A stretch of 56,252 nt of DNA from UPXZ01 sp964634605 (GCA_964634605.1 CAZWLJ010000017.1:1-56252); one strand, 5' to 3'; positions 36,390 through 45,532 are shown, numbered from the stretch's first letter. Notes: generated by a model from the sequence alone, not told the origin. A program made the numbers and translations.

Positions 36390-37811
36390 CTATCTCCTGC
36401 CGCCACCTCCCGAGGAACGGCTTCCACCACCGCTGCTGCTGCTTCCGGATGAATATGAGCCGCTGCTGCTGCTTCCGGACGAATAAGAACTGCTGCTTCT
36501 CGAACTACCCGAATCGGACGAACGGGACGGAGTATAGGTTGAATTGCTGCTGCCTGAACTGCTGTCGTATGAGCGCGAAGGAGCAGATGACGAACTGCGC
36601 GACTCGTAAGTTCTGCCCGAATTAGTGTTCACAGAACTGCTTCTGGTAGTCGGGTTTGTACGATTGATAACCGACGATGATCTTTCACCGGATGAAGGTT
36701 CAGTATAAACCCGGGTGTTGTTGCTTCGTACATTGCTCCATTCCTGAGATGTCCTTACACTGCCTGTTCTCATTCGTGTATTCACATCGGGCGAATAGGT
36801 CGATCTGGTAGTGCGCGGACTTACGGTTGCCGTACGCTGACTTCCTGCAACTGAAGGTTCGCGGCTCACGGAAGTGTATCCGCTTCTGCCTGATCCGGAA
36901 GCCGGGTTAATAACCGAGTTTCGTCTGGACGATGTATTCGTATCGATTGCAGTTCTTCCGCCTGCATAATTTCTTCTGCTTGTCTGGTTGGTCGAATTGT
37001 TCCAGCCTCCGCCATAATATCCGCCATAGTAGGGATAATCCCATCCGTAGCCACCCCAGCCATAATATCCGCCATAGTAAGGATATCCCCAGCCGTAATA
37101 ACCTGAATACCAGGGATCATAATATCCGCCCCAACCGTAATATCCGGAGTACCACGGATCGTAATAACTGCCCCAGCTGTTATAACCATTCCAGCCATAA
37201 TATCCACCCCAACCGGAATAATAAGGATAACCCCAGTTATTCCTCCATGCCCAGCTGTTGTAGCTGAACGGAGAGTTCTGGTAACTGAACCAGAGGGGAT
37301 TGGTCCATGTAGGGGTAATTGTAGCATACATACCTTCAATATACACGTTCCAGTAATTGTCGTCCAGGAAATATATATCATTGTAACCCGGATCGGCTAT
37401 TGTTATCGTGTATCTTGGATTGTGGAACCGACGTATACGTTCGGCATATTCTAAATCAGATTTCGAGCCACTGAAACCATTGAGATAATACCCTTCATCC
37501 AAAGACAGGCTGTCGGCTTCAAGAGAATCTGCAATAAGCTCACCATCAACAATATACACAGTATCCGATACGGCTGTGGTTCTGTTGCCATTCTGATCAA
37601 TGAACACAATTTCCCGGGCACCATTTCTGTAAACAGCGGATTGAGCCGGTTTTTGTTTTTTGGTTTTGGCTTTGGATGCTGATTTCACTTCCTGCACCAT
37701 CTGTGCGTCATTAGGTGTAACGTATATGTCGTCAATGATCCTGCCTGACTGAGCATAACCCAGCGACAAACCAAAAATGAACAAATTAGCAAAAATTAAA
37801 AAACGTTTCAT
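36390..37811 (-). CDS. Exported Tyr/Gly/Trp-repeat, Ser-rich protein
   Basis: A 473-residue exported protein without a family I can name. Signal peptide MKRFLIFANLFIFGLSLGYAQ. Residues 22-165 look folded (DDIYVTPNDAQMV and RIRRFHNPRYTITIADPGYN). Residues 193-270 are nearly pure Tyr, Gly, Trp and Pro with tandem units, YYDPWYSGYYGWG occurring exactly at 216-228 and 230-242. Residues 280-473 are low complexity, rich in Ser, Arg, Thr and Gly, ending GGGSRSSGGGGRR. Such composition suits an extended surface or self-associating polypeptide. It sits upstream of a FadL-family barrel gene, probably in one operon. Confidence 0.75.
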   Translation of the reverse strand: MKRFLIFANLFIFGLSLGYAQSGRIIDDIYVTPNDAQMVQEVKSASKAKTKKQKPAQSAVYRNGAREIVFIDQNGNRTTAVSDTVYIVDGELIADSLEADSLSLDEGYYLNGFSGSKSDLEYAERIRRFHNPRYTITIADPGYNDIYFLDDNYWNVYIEGMYATITPTWTNPLWFSYQNSPFSYNSWAWRNNWGYPYYSGWGGYYGWNGYNSWGSYYDPWYSGYYGWGGYYDPWYSGYYGWGYPYYGGYYGWGGYGWDYPYYGGYYGGGWNNSTNQTSRRNYAGGRTAIDTNTSSRRNSVINPASGSGRSGYTSVSREPSVAGSQRTATVSPRTTRSTYSPDVNTRMRTGSVRTSQEWSNVRSNNTRVYTEPSSGERSSSVINRTNPTTRSSSVNTNSGRTYESRSSSSAPSRSYDSSSGSSNSTYTPSRSSDSGSSRSSSSYSSGSSSSGSYSSGSSSSGGGSRSSGGGGRR

Positions 37812-37966
37812 TTTGAGTAAAAGATTAATTGGTGATTAAAATACTTTATTCATCGTAAATACATCAACAACTATGCCATTTCGGAATCCGGCAAAAACTT
37901 TAACAAATGAGCTGAAGAGGTATTAAAATAGCGCGTAAAATTAGTCATTTTCCGACAATTTTGTTG

Positions 37967-37974
37967 TAATTTTG
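37967..37974 (+). promoter_or_regulatory. Candidate -7 element for prmA
   Basis: TAATTTTG fits TAnnTTTG and lies 20 bases before the prmA start codon. Confidence 0.5.
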
Positions 37975-37994
37975 TTCTTTATAAAAATGAAAAA

Positions 37995-38837
37995 ATGAGA
38001 TATTTAGTATTACACCTCCGTTTCGGGAGCAGGGAAGATTTCGTTGCTGATGTTTTTGCCAATTATTTGGGCGAAATTGGTTTTGAGAGTTTCATCCCGG
38101 TTCCAGACGGACTTGACGCATATATTCCGGAAAAAAACTTCCGGAAACAGGAACTTGATGAATTGATACATGATTTCCCTTTTGAAGTTACCGCCACTTA
38201 CGAGTATGAAGTGATGGAAGATAAGAACTGGAATGAAGAATGGGAAAAACATTTTTTCAATCCAATAACCATTGATAATCAATGCGTTATCCACAGCTCT
38301 TTCCACAAAGATATACCGCAGATGAAATACGACATTATCATCGATCCTAAAATGTCTTTCGGCACCGGACATCATGAGACCACCTCGCTGATGGTATCAG
38401 AAATCCTGAAAATGGATCTGAAGGGCAAAACGGTGCTGGATATGGGTTGCGGAACTTCTGTACTGGCTATTCTGGCCTCGATGAAAGGCGCCTCATCCGT
38501 GACAGCCATCGATATCGACGACTGGTGTGTGGAAAATTCCCTTGAAAATATTGCCATGAATAACATAAACAACATACAGGTTATGGCTGGGGACGCTTCA
38601 TTGCTTCCGGGAATGCATTTCGATGTCATACTGGCAAATATCAACCGGAATATTTTACTTAATGACATGCATAAGTATGCTGGTTGTCTGGCTGAAGAAG
38701 GCAATCTGTTTATGAGCGGTTTTTATTCCGAAGACGTACCCGTGATAATCTCCACGGCTGCCAGATATGGATTGAAAATGGATTACTCCAATTCTAAAAA
38801 CAACTGGACAGCGGTGAAAATGACCAAACAGAATTGA
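37995..38837 (+). CDS. prmA: Ribosomal protein L11 methyltransferase
   Basis: AdoMet-dependent enzyme (280 residues) that methylates ribosomal protein L11. The substrate-recognition N-terminal domain covers residues 1-90. The linker motif DPKMSFGTGHHETT is at 117-130. AdoMet motif I, VLDMGCGTSVLAIL, is at 147-160, and the catalytic-loop motif LANINRNILL follows in the C-terminal half. It is alone and ends 4 bases from the convergent histidine kinase gene. Confidence 0.96.
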   Translation: MRYLVLHLRFGSREDFVADVFANYLGEIGFESFIPVPDGLDAYIPEKNFRKQELDELIHDFPFEVTATYEYEVMEDKNWNEEWEKHFFNPITIDNQCVIHSSFHKDIPQMKYDIIIDPKMSFGTGHHETTSLMVSEILKMDLKGKTVLDMGCGTSVLAILASMKGASSVTAIDIDDWCVENSLENIAMNNINNIQVMAGDASLLPGMHFDVILANINRNILLNDMHKYAGCLAEEGNLFMSGFYSEDVPVIISTAARYGLKMDYSNSKNNWTAVKMTKQN

Positions 38838-38841
38838 CCTT

Positions 38842-41800
38842 CTAATTAATCCGGGGAAGCGCCACCTTGAAAGTAGTACCTTCATCCACTTTTGTTTCGA
38901 ATGTAATGCCTCCGCCAAACATCTTGATGATATTCTGTGCGATGGACAGTCCGAGCCCCATTCCGGTGGTTTTAGTTGTGAAATTGGGTGTAAAAAGTTT
39001 ATCCTTTATCTCATCGGTTATCCCTTTGCCATTGTCTTTCATGTAAATATATATCCACTTGTCTGCTGTCTCGAGGCTGACCTTTATCTCTCCTTCCCTT
39101 GAAGCAGGTACCGACTGAACTGCATTTTTCATCAGATTGTTAAATACCTGAATTATTTGCTCCTGGTCAGCCCACACGAGTACTTCCTTGTCGGGTCCCT
39201 CGTAGGTTATTTTCATATCCTCGTTGCTGTTAGAAAAGAACATTACCACCGAGCTTAATTTTTTTGCCACATCCACCATGGTAAACTTGGCTTCGGGCAA
39301 TTTGGCAAATGTGGAAAATGTTCCAGCGATTTTTGACAGATTTTCAATCTGTTCAATCAGTGTCGAAGATGATTTTTCAAAATATTCGTCGAAATGTTCA
39401 TCGTTCATCGCTTTGCGGCGCTGCAACTGCTGAATGGTTAGTTTCATAGGTGTCAGCGGATTATTAATTTCGTGCGCCACCTGACGGGCCATCGTTTTCC
39501 AGGCCGACTCCCTCTCTGACTGTGCCAGCAATTGTACGCTTTTCTCAAGTTCTTCGACTGTACGGTTGTATTGCTCCACAAGTTGCCCGATTTCATCTCC
39601 GGGCTTGTAATCAATCTTTTGCATTTTCTGTCCCAGCTTCATCTTCTTCAGACTCTCCTGAAGCATCAGAAGCGGCGAAGAGAGCTGCCTGCCGATAAAC
39701 AAACTTAAGGCTATGAACAGAACAATGATTATCAGGTAAATATTGATAATTACTGAAAGAAAGCTTTCAAGGTCGGCTTGTATACGGTCATTGCTGAAAA
39801 ACTGCGGAACTGCGATGTACCCCAGGGGCAAATAATCGATATTGTAAAAATCGGTATAAGCCACGAGGTATTCCAGATTACCGATATGCTCGTACTGATT
39901 CAGATTCTGAACATCTGAGAAAAAGGGCAAAGGTGAAATCTGGCTGCTGATCAGCTCACGTGTGAAAAGCGGCATCTGCGAACTGGCTATGAGTTTTCCC
40001 TTGTTGTCATATACATGAATATCAGTCTGATAGGTATATGACAAATCCTGCAGGTCGAAATTCAGGTCGTTCGTGATAGTTGAATCCAGTGATTCGCGCC
40101 ACGAGTATTTTTCCTGTAATGCCCTCTGGATGTAATTTTTCGTTTCCTCCAGTTTTTGCTTTTGCCCGTCAATATATTTCTGTTGCATATAATTCACCGA
40201 AACATAGAAAATTGACAGAAAACTCAAACCGAGCAGCACCGTGAACGAATACAGAAATTTCGATGAAAAAGTGAATTTGATTTTTGTCCTTCGGTGCACG
40301 AGATTATAAATCCAGCGTGTTATCAGTACGATAAAAACATATAGCAGGAAAGTGTAGAAAAAATATACTACAAGCTTTAACACACCGGTACTTTCTTCCG
40401 AAAGAATAAAGATATTATACACGTTAGGCATGTAAATAAAGTGCCTGTACCCCGAAAAATCCTGGGAGAAATACTTCTCCCTTCGTTTATCAATCCAGTC
40501 TGCCCGACCCGGATACTGAAAACTACCGGCCGAACTGACAAGTTCCCTGTAAGTATAGCGGGCGCTTGACAGGTTGAACTGCGACTGAATGCCCGGAGGT
40601 GTTTCGAGCAGCAAATTCGGGAAACTGTAACTTTTGTAATACCTTTTGGGATAAAACTCCAGATAGAACGTGCTGGCGGGACTTTTGCTGTTTAGGTTCT
40701 CAAAGACTCCGAGAAAAGACATATCGGAATCGGGATTGCTCATGGAATAGAAACCAGTTTTTCTAACCCGCTTGCCCCAGTTTGACAGCTGGTCTTTATA
40801 CAGTTTGTCGAGTTCCGAATCGGATGTAGTGGCAAAAAGCCTCATTTCATATTTATTCCAGAAACCCCTGAGATATTGCTTGCTAATGTATTCATTGGCC
40901 ATTTGAACCGAATCCGGAAACAGCACAAAACGCTTAATCCTGTTGTCTTTCCTGATGCTGTTGTGCAGTTCGTCGAGCAGAGCTATTGCAAGCCTGTCTT
41001 CATCGGTTTCCTCGTTCAGGTAGTGATTTTCAGCCAGAGTACGGTATTTGGCAAATTTTTTATCCTGATTCATCATTACGGAAGCAGCTATAACAATAAC
41101 AGTAAAAAACATAAGCCAGATAACCATAAACAAATTAGTACCCATCAGTTTCGGTAAAAAATGAGGGAGGTACAATACCACCGAAAGGACAAGAAATACC
41201 ACCATGAACAGCACTCCGTAAACACCAAAAATCAGATAACCCGCCACACAAACGATTGCAGTAACAACGGCATCCAGCCTGACGATGGTTTTGATTTGGG
41301 TTTTCGGCATGAGGAGTCGATGCGACCTGATATGAAGAAACATAAAACTGATTCCCCACAGCAGAAAAAGCAGGTGATTCCAGACTGCCGCAAACGATAA
41401 ATCCTTAAACTTCAGGATGTTCACGTCTGTAGAAGAATTGAAAACCACACTTTTCAGAAAGGCAAAAATGCAGATAAAAAAAACACCCGGCAGAAGAAGC
41501 AGAATGATTTGTTTCACCTTTAAATGATTATCTTTCAGCTCACCGGTCAGGTGAAAGTTAAACAGATAGACCAGAGCGAAAAGGAACAAAGAAAGAAAAC
41601 TCAAATGAGTCAGAGTCGTTAAAAAGGAGTTTGATGCGTAATGAAAGGGAGTGAATATCTTATTGAGAAAAAATGAAGCCGGAAAGTTGAATTTCAGGCA
41701 GATAAAAACAAACACCGACATAGCAAGAGCTGCCAGGTAATAATTTCTCCACGAAAGTGAAGCCTCGCCGGTAAGCAACGGAAACCGGGCAAACAGATAG

Positions 41801-42465
41801 AAAAGAATCAGGAATGCAATCAGAAACAGAAACATGGAGATAATTGCCCAGCTTTCCTTGTATACCGGTCTGTCAGGGGTACTGAGAGTAAAAAGATATC
41901 CTGATTCACGGCTGAATATAGCATCGGGGCTTGCAGGGTCGTTGGTAGATATGACAATATCTTTATTCACACCGAATCCTGCTGAAAAAACATTCTTCAG
42001 CACGTCGTTTTCATACGGGTAATTGTACTTCACAGGTATGTAAGCCACAATATTATAATTGCCAACCGGGTGCGAGCGTGTAATGGCATGCACATTGGAG
42101 AGCAGCGTGTACTGCCAGTTTCTGTTTTTCAGATTCTGTGGTTCGGTCTGATTATCAGACCAGAAAATAAGCTGATCATTCTTATATACCAGATATACAG
42201 AGGGAAGTTTCTCGTATGAAATATAAGGAAGCAAATCTGTCGATTCTTTTTTGAGCAGGTTTTCTATCTCCTTTATTTTCATATCTGCCTTATATTCACG
42301 CTGATGAAGCTCGTCGGAGAAATTACGAACAGAAAAAGCGTACCCGGGAGAATTCTGGTATACTGCCTGAAAAATAAAACCACCGGCAACTGCCACCAGC
42401 ATCACAAGAATTAAAATCCTGTACGAAGTATTCATCCTGCCAGTCAAACGTTTTATACTACTCAT
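38842..42465 (-). CDS. Large multi-spanning sensor histidine kinase (NtrY-like)
   Basis: A 1207-residue membrane kinase, taking the ATG at 42465, which overlaps the rlmH stop by 8 bases; the ATG at 42480 would add five residues. The N-terminal 710 residues hold a first helix, an extracytoplasmic region, a run of about eight helices (starting AIISMFLFLIAFLILFYLFA) and a second extracytoplasmic region. A further helix pair flanks a roughly 150-residue sensor domain. Then come HAMP (QLSSPLLMLQESLKKMKLGQ), HisKA with ARQVAHEINNPLTPM (His near residue 998) and a HATPase with NLMKNAVQS, DNGKGI and GMGLGLSIAQNII. No response regulator is adjacent. Confidence 0.9.
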   Translation of the reverse strand: MSSIKRLTGRMNTSYRILILVMLVAVAGGFIFQAVYQNSPGYAFSVRNFSDELHQREYKADMKIKEIENLLKKESTDLLPYISYEKLPSVYLVYKNDQLIFWSDNQTEPQNLKNRNWQYTLLSNVHAITRSHPVGNYNIVAYIPVKYNYPYENDVLKNVFSAGFGVNKDIVISTNDPASPDAIFSRESGYLFTLSTPDRPVYKESWAIISMFLFLIAFLILFYLFARFPLLTGEASLSWRNYYLAALAMSVFVFICLKFNFPASFFLNKIFTPFHYASNSFLTTLTHLSFLSLFLFALVYLFNFHLTGELKDNHLKVKQIILLLLPGVFFICIFAFLKSVVFNSSTDVNILKFKDLSFAAVWNHLLFLLWGISFMFLHIRSHRLLMPKTQIKTIVRLDAVVTAIVCVAGYLIFGVYGVLFMVVFLVLSVVLYLPHFLPKLMGTNLFMVIWLMFFTVIVIAASVMMNQDKKFAKYRTLAENHYLNEETDEDRLAIALLDELHNSIRKDNRIKRFVLFPDSVQMANEYISKQYLRGFWNKYEMRLFATTSDSELDKLYKDQLSNWGKRVRKTGFYSMSNPDSDMSFLGVFENLNSKSPASTFYLEFYPKRYYKSYSFPNLLLETPPGIQSQFNLSSARYTYRELVSSAGSFQYPGRADWIDKRREKYFSQDFSGYRHFIYMPNVYNIFILSEESTGVLKLVVYFFYTFLLYVFIVLITRWIYNLVHRRTKIKFTFSSKFLYSFTVLLGLSFLSIFYVSVNYMQQKYIDGQKQKLEETKNYIQRALQEKYSWRESLDSTITNDLNFDLQDLSYTYQTDIHVYDNKGKLIASSQMPLFTRELISSQISPLPFFSDVQNLNQYEHIGNLEYLVAYTDFYNIDYLPLGYIAVPQFFSNDRIQADLESFLSVIINIYLIIIVLFIALSLFIGRQLSSPLLMLQESLKKMKLGQKMQKIDYKPGDEIGQLVEQYNRTVEELEKSVQLLAQSERESAWKTMARQVAHEINNPLTPMKLTIQQLQRRKAMNDEHFDEYFEKSSSTLIEQIENLSKIAGTFSTFAKLPEAKFTMVDVAKKLSSVVMFFSNSNEDMKITYEGPDKEVLVWADQEQIIQVFNNLMKNAVQSVPASREGEIKVSLETADKWIYIYMKDNGKGITDEIKDKLFTPNFTTKTTGMGLGLSIAQNIIKMFGGGITFETKVDEGTTFKVALPRIN

Positions 42466-42931
42466 GATGATATGGTTCACCTTTTATTATACTCATAGCC
42501 CGATACAGTTGCTCGGTAAAAAGCAAGCGTATCATCTGGTGCGAAAAAGTCATTTTTGAAAGCGATAACATGGAATCAGCCCGCTGATATACACGCTGAG
42601 CGAATCCGTACGGACCACCAACAACAAAAACCATACTTTTATTTGAAAGAATCATCCTGTTGGAAATAAATCCGGCGAAATCGACCGAGGAATACTGTTT
42701 ACCCCTTTCATCGAGCAGGATTACTTCATCGTTATTCTCCAGTTTGGCCAGTATTGCAACTCCCTCTTTTTCCTTTTGCTGATCAAATGTGAGGCTTTTG
42801 GCATTTTTCAGTTCGGGAATAATAATCTGTTCGAATGAAATATAGTACTTCAAACGATTGGTATATTCTTCAATCAATCCGGCTAGTATCTTATCGGTTG
42901 TTTTCCCCACCAATAATAATTTAATCTTCAC
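42458..42931 (-). CDS. rlmH: 23S rRNA (pseudouridine1915-N3)-methyltransferase RlmH
   Basis: SPOUT-class methyltransferase (157 residues) acting on pseudouridine 1915 in helix 69 of 23S rRNA. Diagnostic segments are MKIKLLLVGKT at the start, LLDERGKQYSSVDFAGFI, the AdoMet-binding knot VFVVGGPYGF and the C-terminal HQMIRLLFTEQLYRA then IIKGEPYHHE. Its final codons overlap the start of the large histidine kinase, so the two are transcribed and perhaps translated together. Confidence 0.97.
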   Translation of the reverse strand: MKIKLLLVGKTTDKILAGLIEEYTNRLKYYISFEQIIIPELKNAKSLTFDQQKEKEGVAILAKLENNDEVILLDERGKQYSSVDFAGFISNRMILSNKSMVFVVGGPYGFAQRVYQRADSMLSLSKMTFSHQMIRLLFTEQLYRAMSIIKGEPYHHE

Positions 42932-43025
42932 AGAAATATAATATTAAGCTCTTTTTGGTCTGCTTTTTGTAATAACCAGTAAGAAAATTTGAACCAAACA
43001 CAGAAATTTATCTGTCAATTATTCA

Positions 43026-43033
43026 TACCTTTG
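43026..43033 (+). promoter_or_regulatory. Candidate -7 element for the DUF4783-nadC operon
   Basis: TACCTTTG fits TAnnTTTG, 85 bases before the DUF4783 start codon. Confidence 0.5.
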
Positions 43034-43118
43034 CATTGTCGGTTATTATCATCATGCAAATATTGCAAAAATTTTAGAGAAAAATATCTACATTGCCTGG
43101 TAAAAACCAAAAGTTTAT

Positions 43119-43514
43119 ATGAAAACAATCAAAATTTTAACATTAATAGTTTTTTTAACTACTTTAGCTCAGGCAGTACCGGCTCAAACCACCGGTTTCC
43201 CGGCAGAAATAGTCACGGCACTGAACTCAGGTGACGTCACAAAACTGACCAGTTACCTCAATGACAACGTAGAACTGGTAATTGGCACAAAAAACGACGT
43301 TTACAGCAAGCAGCAGGCTATCGGAATCATCACCGATTTTTTCAGAAAAAACAAAGCGATTGGATTCCAGTTGCTTCACAACGGCAACAAAGAAGCAGCC
43401 AGTTTCATTATAGGTACGCTTAAATCGGCTACCGGCAACTACCGTGTATACGTGCTCACCCGAAAAATCAGCGGAAAACAGTTAATACAGCAATTACGAA
43501 TAGAATCTGAATGA
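43119..43514 (+). CDS. DUF4783 domain-containing exported protein
   Basis: A 131-residue exported protein. Signal peptide of about 22 residues (MKTIKILTLIVFLTTLAQAV then PAQ) precedes an NTF2-like cone-fold sequence (FPAEIVTALNSGDVTKLTSY then NDNVELVI), ending QLRIESE. DUF4783 proteins are common beside nadC and rlmH in Bacteroidales; function unknown. Its stop overlaps the nadC start (ATGA), implying coupling. Confidence 0.85.
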   Translation: MKTIKILTLIVFLTTLAQAVPAQTTGFPAEIVTALNSGDVTKLTSYLNDNVELVIGTKNDVYSKQQAIGIITDFFRKNKAIGFQLLHNGNKEAASFIIGTLKSATGNYRVYVLTRKISGKQLIQQLRIESE

Positions 43515-44353
43515 ATAAAGACTTTATAAACATGATCCCGGCATGGTTTGCCGAGGACATTGGTGACGGAGATCACACCACCCTTTCGAGTATTCCGGCA
43601 AACGCCATGGGAAAATCACAGCTAATAATCAAGGAAAACGGAGTATTATGCGGAGTGGAAGTAGCCCGTGAAATTTTCAAAGCTTTCGATCCGGAACTGA
43701 AAATGACGGTATTTATCAACGATGGTACCGAAGTAAAATATGGCGACATTGCTTTCGTAGTGGAAGGCAAAATACAATCACTGCTCCAGACCGAAAGGCT
43801 GATGCTCAACCTCATGCAACGGCTGAGCGGAGTAGCCACGCGCACACGCGAGTACATGAAAGAACTGGAAGGAACTTCAACCAAAGTACTCGACACCCGC
43901 AAAACCACACCAGGTCTGCGCATGCTGGAAAAATACGCAGTAAAAACCGGAGGCGGCGAAAATCACCGTATCGGGCTCTTTGACATGATACTGCTCAAGG
44001 ATAACCATGTGGATTTTGCCGGAGGCATTACCCAGGCTATTGCCGGTGCTCAGAAATACCTGAAAGAAAAAAATAAGAATCTGAAAATAGAGATTGAAGT
44101 TCGCAATTTTGACGAGTTGCAGCAGGTACTTGATTTTGGAGGAGTTGACCGGATTATGCTCGACAATTTCAGCATAGCAGACACCCGCAAGGCTGTTGAA
44201 TTAATCGGCAAACGGTACGAAACAGAATCATCCGGAGGAATAACCCTGAAAAATCTCAGGGAATATGCCGAATGTGGAGTGGATTACATTTCGGTAGGAG
44301 CTCTCACTCACTCGGTAAAGAGTCTGGATATGAGTTTCAAAGCATTAGACTGA
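43511..44353 (+). CDS. nadC: Nicotinate-nucleotide pyrophosphorylase (carboxylating)
   Basis: Quinolinate phosphoribosyltransferase of de novo NAD synthesis: quinolinate plus PRPP gives nicotinate mononucleotide and CO2. The 280-residue sequence opens with EDIGDGDHTT at residues 15-24, has the active-site TRKTTPG at 129-135, then KYAVKTGGGENHRIGLFDMI and LLKDNH, and ends with the phosphate-binding ISVGALTHSVKSLDMSF. Nothing is missing. It is second in the DUF4783 operon and is followed by a terminator. Confidence 0.97.
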   Translation: MNKDFINMIPAWFAEDIGDGDHTTLSSIPANAMGKSQLIIKENGVLCGVEVAREIFKAFDPELKMTVFINDGTEVKYGDIAFVVEGKIQSLLQTERLMLNLMQRLSGVATRTREYMKELEGTSTKVLDTRKTTPGLRMLEKYAVKTGGGENHRIGLFDMILLKDNHVDFAGGITQAIAGAQKYLKEKNKNLKIEIEVRNFDELQQVLDFGGVDRIMLDNFSIADTRKAVELIGKRYETESSGGITLKNLREYAECGVDYISVGALTHSVKSLDMSFKALD

Positions 44354-44382
44354 TTTTCAGATAAAATCAGACATTCAAATAC

Positions 44383-44416
44383 AAACCGTTTTCATCCCTG
44401 AAAACGGTTTTCTTTA
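44383..44416 (+). terminator. Terminator of nadC
   Basis: A perfect 12-bp stem (44383-44394 with 44399-44410) and TCCC loop followed by T-rich DNA. Its stem core AAACCGTTTTC recurs in the terminator at 45407. Confidence 0.85.
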
Positions 44417-44453
44417 TTCTTTGAAATAAAAAACACATTATTCAGAAAAATTT

Positions 44454-44485
44454 TTTGTCTTTTCTGAAATTCTTTTCTATCTTTA
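44454..44485 (+). promoter_or_regulatory. Candidate promoter of the cytidylate-kinase-like gene
   Basis: TTTG at 44454-44457, a 20-base spacer, and TATCTTTA at 44478-44485. The spacing is right, and the -7 box differs from TAnnTTTG only in its last base. Confidence 0.5.
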
Positions 44486-44735
44486 GCGTGTTATTTCGGA
44501 GTATGATGATTTCTTAATACTCTGTCCCGGCACGTACAAAGCAACAGGTTGAATATCAGTCAACTATTCTTCTAAACTCACTTGATTTCAAATAAAAGGA
44601 TTTTCTTTGTCGGAAATACCTGAATTGAAACTCACGTTCACAGGTTCTCTCATTCTCCCTTTCCTGTTACCGGCAACAGTGTTTGCTGTGTTTCAGAACT
44701 GATTTACCGATTTGAAAAATCATCAAACAATAAAA

Positions 44736-44742
44736 AAGGAGG
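44736..44742 (+). promoter_or_regulatory. Strong Shine-Dalgarno before the kinase-like gene
   Basis: AAGGAGG, seven bases before the ATG at 44750. It is one of only two full-length sites noticed in the window. Confidence 0.55.
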
Positions 44743-44749
44743 AAAAACA

Positions 44750-45379
44750 ATGACACAAACTTCACCTTTAGTAATTACCATCAGTCGCGAACTGGGCAGT
44801 GGCGGTGCCTATATCGGTCACAAGCTGGCCGAAAAGCTAAACATGTATTACGCTGATCATGAAATTATTACCCGGACAGCAGAGAAACTTTCCGTTTTTG
44901 TTGAAGATGTTGAACCACATGAAGAAAAAATCACTTCATTCTGGAGCAATTTCTGGGAAAAAACAACTTTGAATGAATTTTACAATGAAGCTGTGGGAAG
45001 TTACATCCCTACCACAGCAAAGATTTTCGAAACAGAATCGGAAGTTATCCAGCAGATTGCCCGCGAACACTCGGCCGTCATCATCGGGCGGGGTGGATTT
45101 CACGTTTTGCGCGACCGGCCGAATGTAATAAGCATTTATCTTCACGGAAGTATTGAAGCCAGAGCCAAAAGATTGATGGAAGTTCGTCACATCACCGAAC
45201 TCGAAGCTCTGACACAGATTGCTGCGGGCGACAAACAACGGGCGTTATACATCCAAAAGTTCACTAAAAAAGACTGGGCAGATGTCCGGAACTTCGATCT
45301 GACGATTGATACCGGCAAAATCGGATTTGATAACGCCACAGAAATCATTCTGAAATATGTCGAATCACATCAAATCTGA
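44750..45379 (+). CDS. Cytidylate kinase-like family protein
   Basis: A 209-residue P-loop kinase of the cytidylate-kinase-like family (Cytidylate_kin_2). The nucleotide-binding loop reads VITISRELGSGGAYIGHKLA near residues 7-26, lacking the classical GK but typical of this family. Later blocks are SAVIIGRGGFHVLRDRPNVI and RDLTIDT-like NFDLTIDTGKIG. True cytidylate kinase (cmk) differs in the loop, so substrate and role are open. It has a long leader, a strong ribosome-binding site and its own terminator. Confidence 0.88.
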   Translation: MTQTSPLVITISRELGSGGAYIGHKLAEKLNMYYADHEIITRTAEKLSVFVEDVEPHEEKITSFWSNFWEKTTLNEFYNEAVGSYIPTTAKIFETESEVIQQIAREHSAVIIGRGGFHVLRDRPNVISIYLHGSIEARAKRLMEVRHITELEALTQIAAGDKQRALYIQKFTKKDWADVRNFDLTIDTGKIGFDNATEIILKYVESHQI

Positions 45380-45406
45380 TTGACAGGTAATTCAGCTTCT
45401 TTTCTT

Positions 45407-45441
45407 AAAACCGTTTTCTGAAAAAAAGAAAACGGTTTTTT
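45407..45441 (+). terminator. Terminator of the cytidylate-kinase-like gene
   Basis: A 13-bp stem (45407-45419 with 45427-45439) with GAAAAAA loop and a T run. Confidence 0.85.
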
Positions 45442-45464
45442 CATTTATGCATTAAAAAAATACC

Positions 45465-45472
45465 TATATTTG
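45465..45472 (+). promoter_or_regulatory. Candidate -7 element for ugd
   Basis: TATATTTG fits TAnnTTTG, 60 bases before the ugd start codon. Confidence 0.55.
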
Positions 45473-45532
45473 TAATGAGTTTAACATCAGGATTAATCCT
45501 GGCTTTAATTTTATCTGAATATTAAGTAAATA

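Larger units (their letters stand above)
44354..44749. other. Intergenic region with long leader before the kinase-like gene
   Basis: After the nadC terminator come a promoter-like pair at 44454-44485 and about 260 bases of apparently untranslated leader. Within it are two small hairpins: GTTGA/TCAAC at 44548-44564 and CTGTT/AACAG at 44664-44679. No ORF or known riboswitch is recognised. Confidence 0.45.

Noticed and set aside
36932..37267. Possible short-spaced repeats resembling a CRISPR array
   Set aside because: The repeats are in-frame codons of the Tyr/Gly/Trp region with no unique spacers or leader.
36866..37381. 171-codon minus-strand ORF in another frame of the Tyr/Gly/Trp-repeat gene
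   Set aside because: It arises from the repeated codons of the real gene. The frame at 36390-37811 has the signal peptide and the continuous length.
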